Assembly: GCA_030630585.1 (NCBI GenBank)
Contig: DAOVMU010000015.1
Span: 1 to 13,491, forward strand
Direction: 5' to 3'
DNA from: Candidatus Bathyarchaeota archaeon
Lineage (GTDB): Archaea; Thermoproteota; Bathyarchaeia; Bathyarchaeales; Bathycorpusculaceae
DNA: 13,491 bases
A program made the translations under genes and the position numbers. The notes beneath the pieces were generated by a model. That model made no database searches and was not told where the DNA came from. It saw only the letters and a program-made list of their open reading frames with translations. This document shows, piece after piece, positions 12,925 through 13,491 of this stretch; positions within the stretch are counted from its first letter, which is position 1; each line of letters starts with the position of its first letter.

Positions 12925-13489
12925 CACATTCCTAAAAATTCCAACAGAACGAATCGGGGTGCTAATAGGACCAAACGGAGCAATTAAAAAACATATTGAG
13001 AAAACGCTCTTGGTTAAGCTTGAAATAGAGAGCGAAACCGGAGGTATTGCAATAGCTTTGGCTGAAAACGCTGAAGACCCTTCTTCGCTTTTCAAAGCTA
13101 AGAGCGTTGTAACCGCTATTGGAAGAGGCTTCTCTCCAGAACTTGCTTTCCGCCTGATTCGCAATGAAGAGGCTTCTTTGGACATAATCGATCTACGGGT
13201 CATTTTCGGAAGGTCTGAATCGGACATAAGACGCGTCAAAGGAAGGATAATAGGCATGGGGGGCAAAACGCGAAGAATAATTGAGGAGTTGACAGAAACC
13301 AACGTGTCTATCTATGGACATACCATTGGCCTAATCGGAGACATTGAACAGATTCAAGCTGCAAGAGAAGCCATTAAAATGCTGATTAGAGGAAGCCAAC
13401 ACACCACAGTTTACAGATTTCTACACAGAAAACGAAGAGAACTCAAAAAGAAAATGCTTGAACTTTGGGAAAAACCAGCGGAGAAATAA
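12911..13489 (+). CDS. KH-domain RNA-binding protein, Dim2/Krr1/Pno1 type
   Basis: Archaeal homologue of Dim2p/Pno1, a small-subunit assembly factor that binds near the 3' end of 16S rRNA. 192 residues from ATG 12911. Two KH modules: the first with LIGPNGAIKKHIE (18-30), the second with GRIIGMGGKTRRIIEELT (111-128). The tail HTTVYRFLHRKRRELKKK (164-181) is the conserved basic end of the family. Start chosen at ATG 12911, which has GAAGG 9-10 nt upstream and leads directly into KIPTERIGVLIG; the longer frame from TTG 12866 only adds residues that overlap the RIO1 gene. Complete: TAA at 13487-13489, two bases before the window end. Topoisomerase VI subunits often follow this gene in archaea. 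Confidence 0.93.
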   Translation: MTKASTFLKIPTERIGVLIGPNGAIKKHIEKTLLVKLEIESETGGIAIALAENAEDPSSLFKAKSVVTAIGRGFSPELAFRLIRNEEASLDIIDLRVIFGRSESDIRRVKGRIIGMGGKTRRIIEELTETNVSIYGHTIGLIGDIEQIQAAREAIKMLIRGSQHTTVYRFLHRKRRELKKKMLELWEKPAEK

Positions 13490-13491
13490 GA

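Noticed and set aside
12877..13302. 141-codon minus-strand frame opposite the KH gene
   Set aside because: Shadow of a conserved KH protein; no family resemblance and no promoter.
1..13491. CRISPR array, insertion sequence or transposase
   Set aside because: No regularly spaced repeats, no transposase motifs and no terminal inverted repeats with target duplications were found; the TAAGCGCGCG pair is too short to claim an element.

Overview
This window is archaeal chromosome, most likely from an uncultured TACK lineage close to Bathyarchaeota or Thaumarchaeota. I infer this from gene content: aIF1A, RIO1 kinase and a Dim2/Krr1-type KH protein in a row; an ADP-forming acyl-CoA synthetase beta subunit; a DUF373 membrane protein; the COG1340 coiled-coil protein; an archaeal-type cis-prenyltransferase; and a eukaryote-type topoisomerase IB, which among archaea is known mainly from Thaumarchaeota and relatives. 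TATA-like boxes about 26-30 bp before several starts, probable leaderless transcripts and many TTG/GTG starts fit this. Spot counts of a few sequence lines give about 40% GC, except the topoisomerase gene at about 49%. Taxonomy was not tested by search.

Layout. Bases 2-244 (+) are the 3' end of a YchF/OBG-type GTPase (TGS domain). It converges, 4 bp apart, on a compact minus-strand operon transcribed from about 3913 down to 249: coiled-coil protein, DUF373 membrane protein, purine nucleoside/methylthio-nucleoside phosphorylase, and UppS-type cis-prenyltransferase. A gene-poor stretch follows (3914-4403). Next on the minus strand are acdB (4404-5099), an ECF transporter S component plus a membrane-anchored DUF4430 protein (6518-5162), an M20 metallopeptidase (7834-6599) and an HtpX protease (8880-7924).

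Bases 8881-9699 hold no intact recognisable gene. They carry the htpX promoter with an inverted repeat upstream, a decayed secreted-protein gene, and an orphan reading frame without a start codon. Next comes the minus-strand topoisomerase IB gene (11496-9700). It diverges from a plus-strand operon: aIF1A (11798), RIO1 (12127) and the KH protein (12911-13489), which serve translation initiation and small-subunit maturation.

Most notable: the topoisomerase IB with all five catalytic residues and a linker about 63 residues longer than in human Top1; the ECF-S/DUF4430 pair, a likely corrinoid-type uptake module; a perfect 19-bp palindrome on that pair's promoter whose half-site recurs just downstream of the acdB TATA box; and a 10-bp-arm inverted repeat upstream of htpX.
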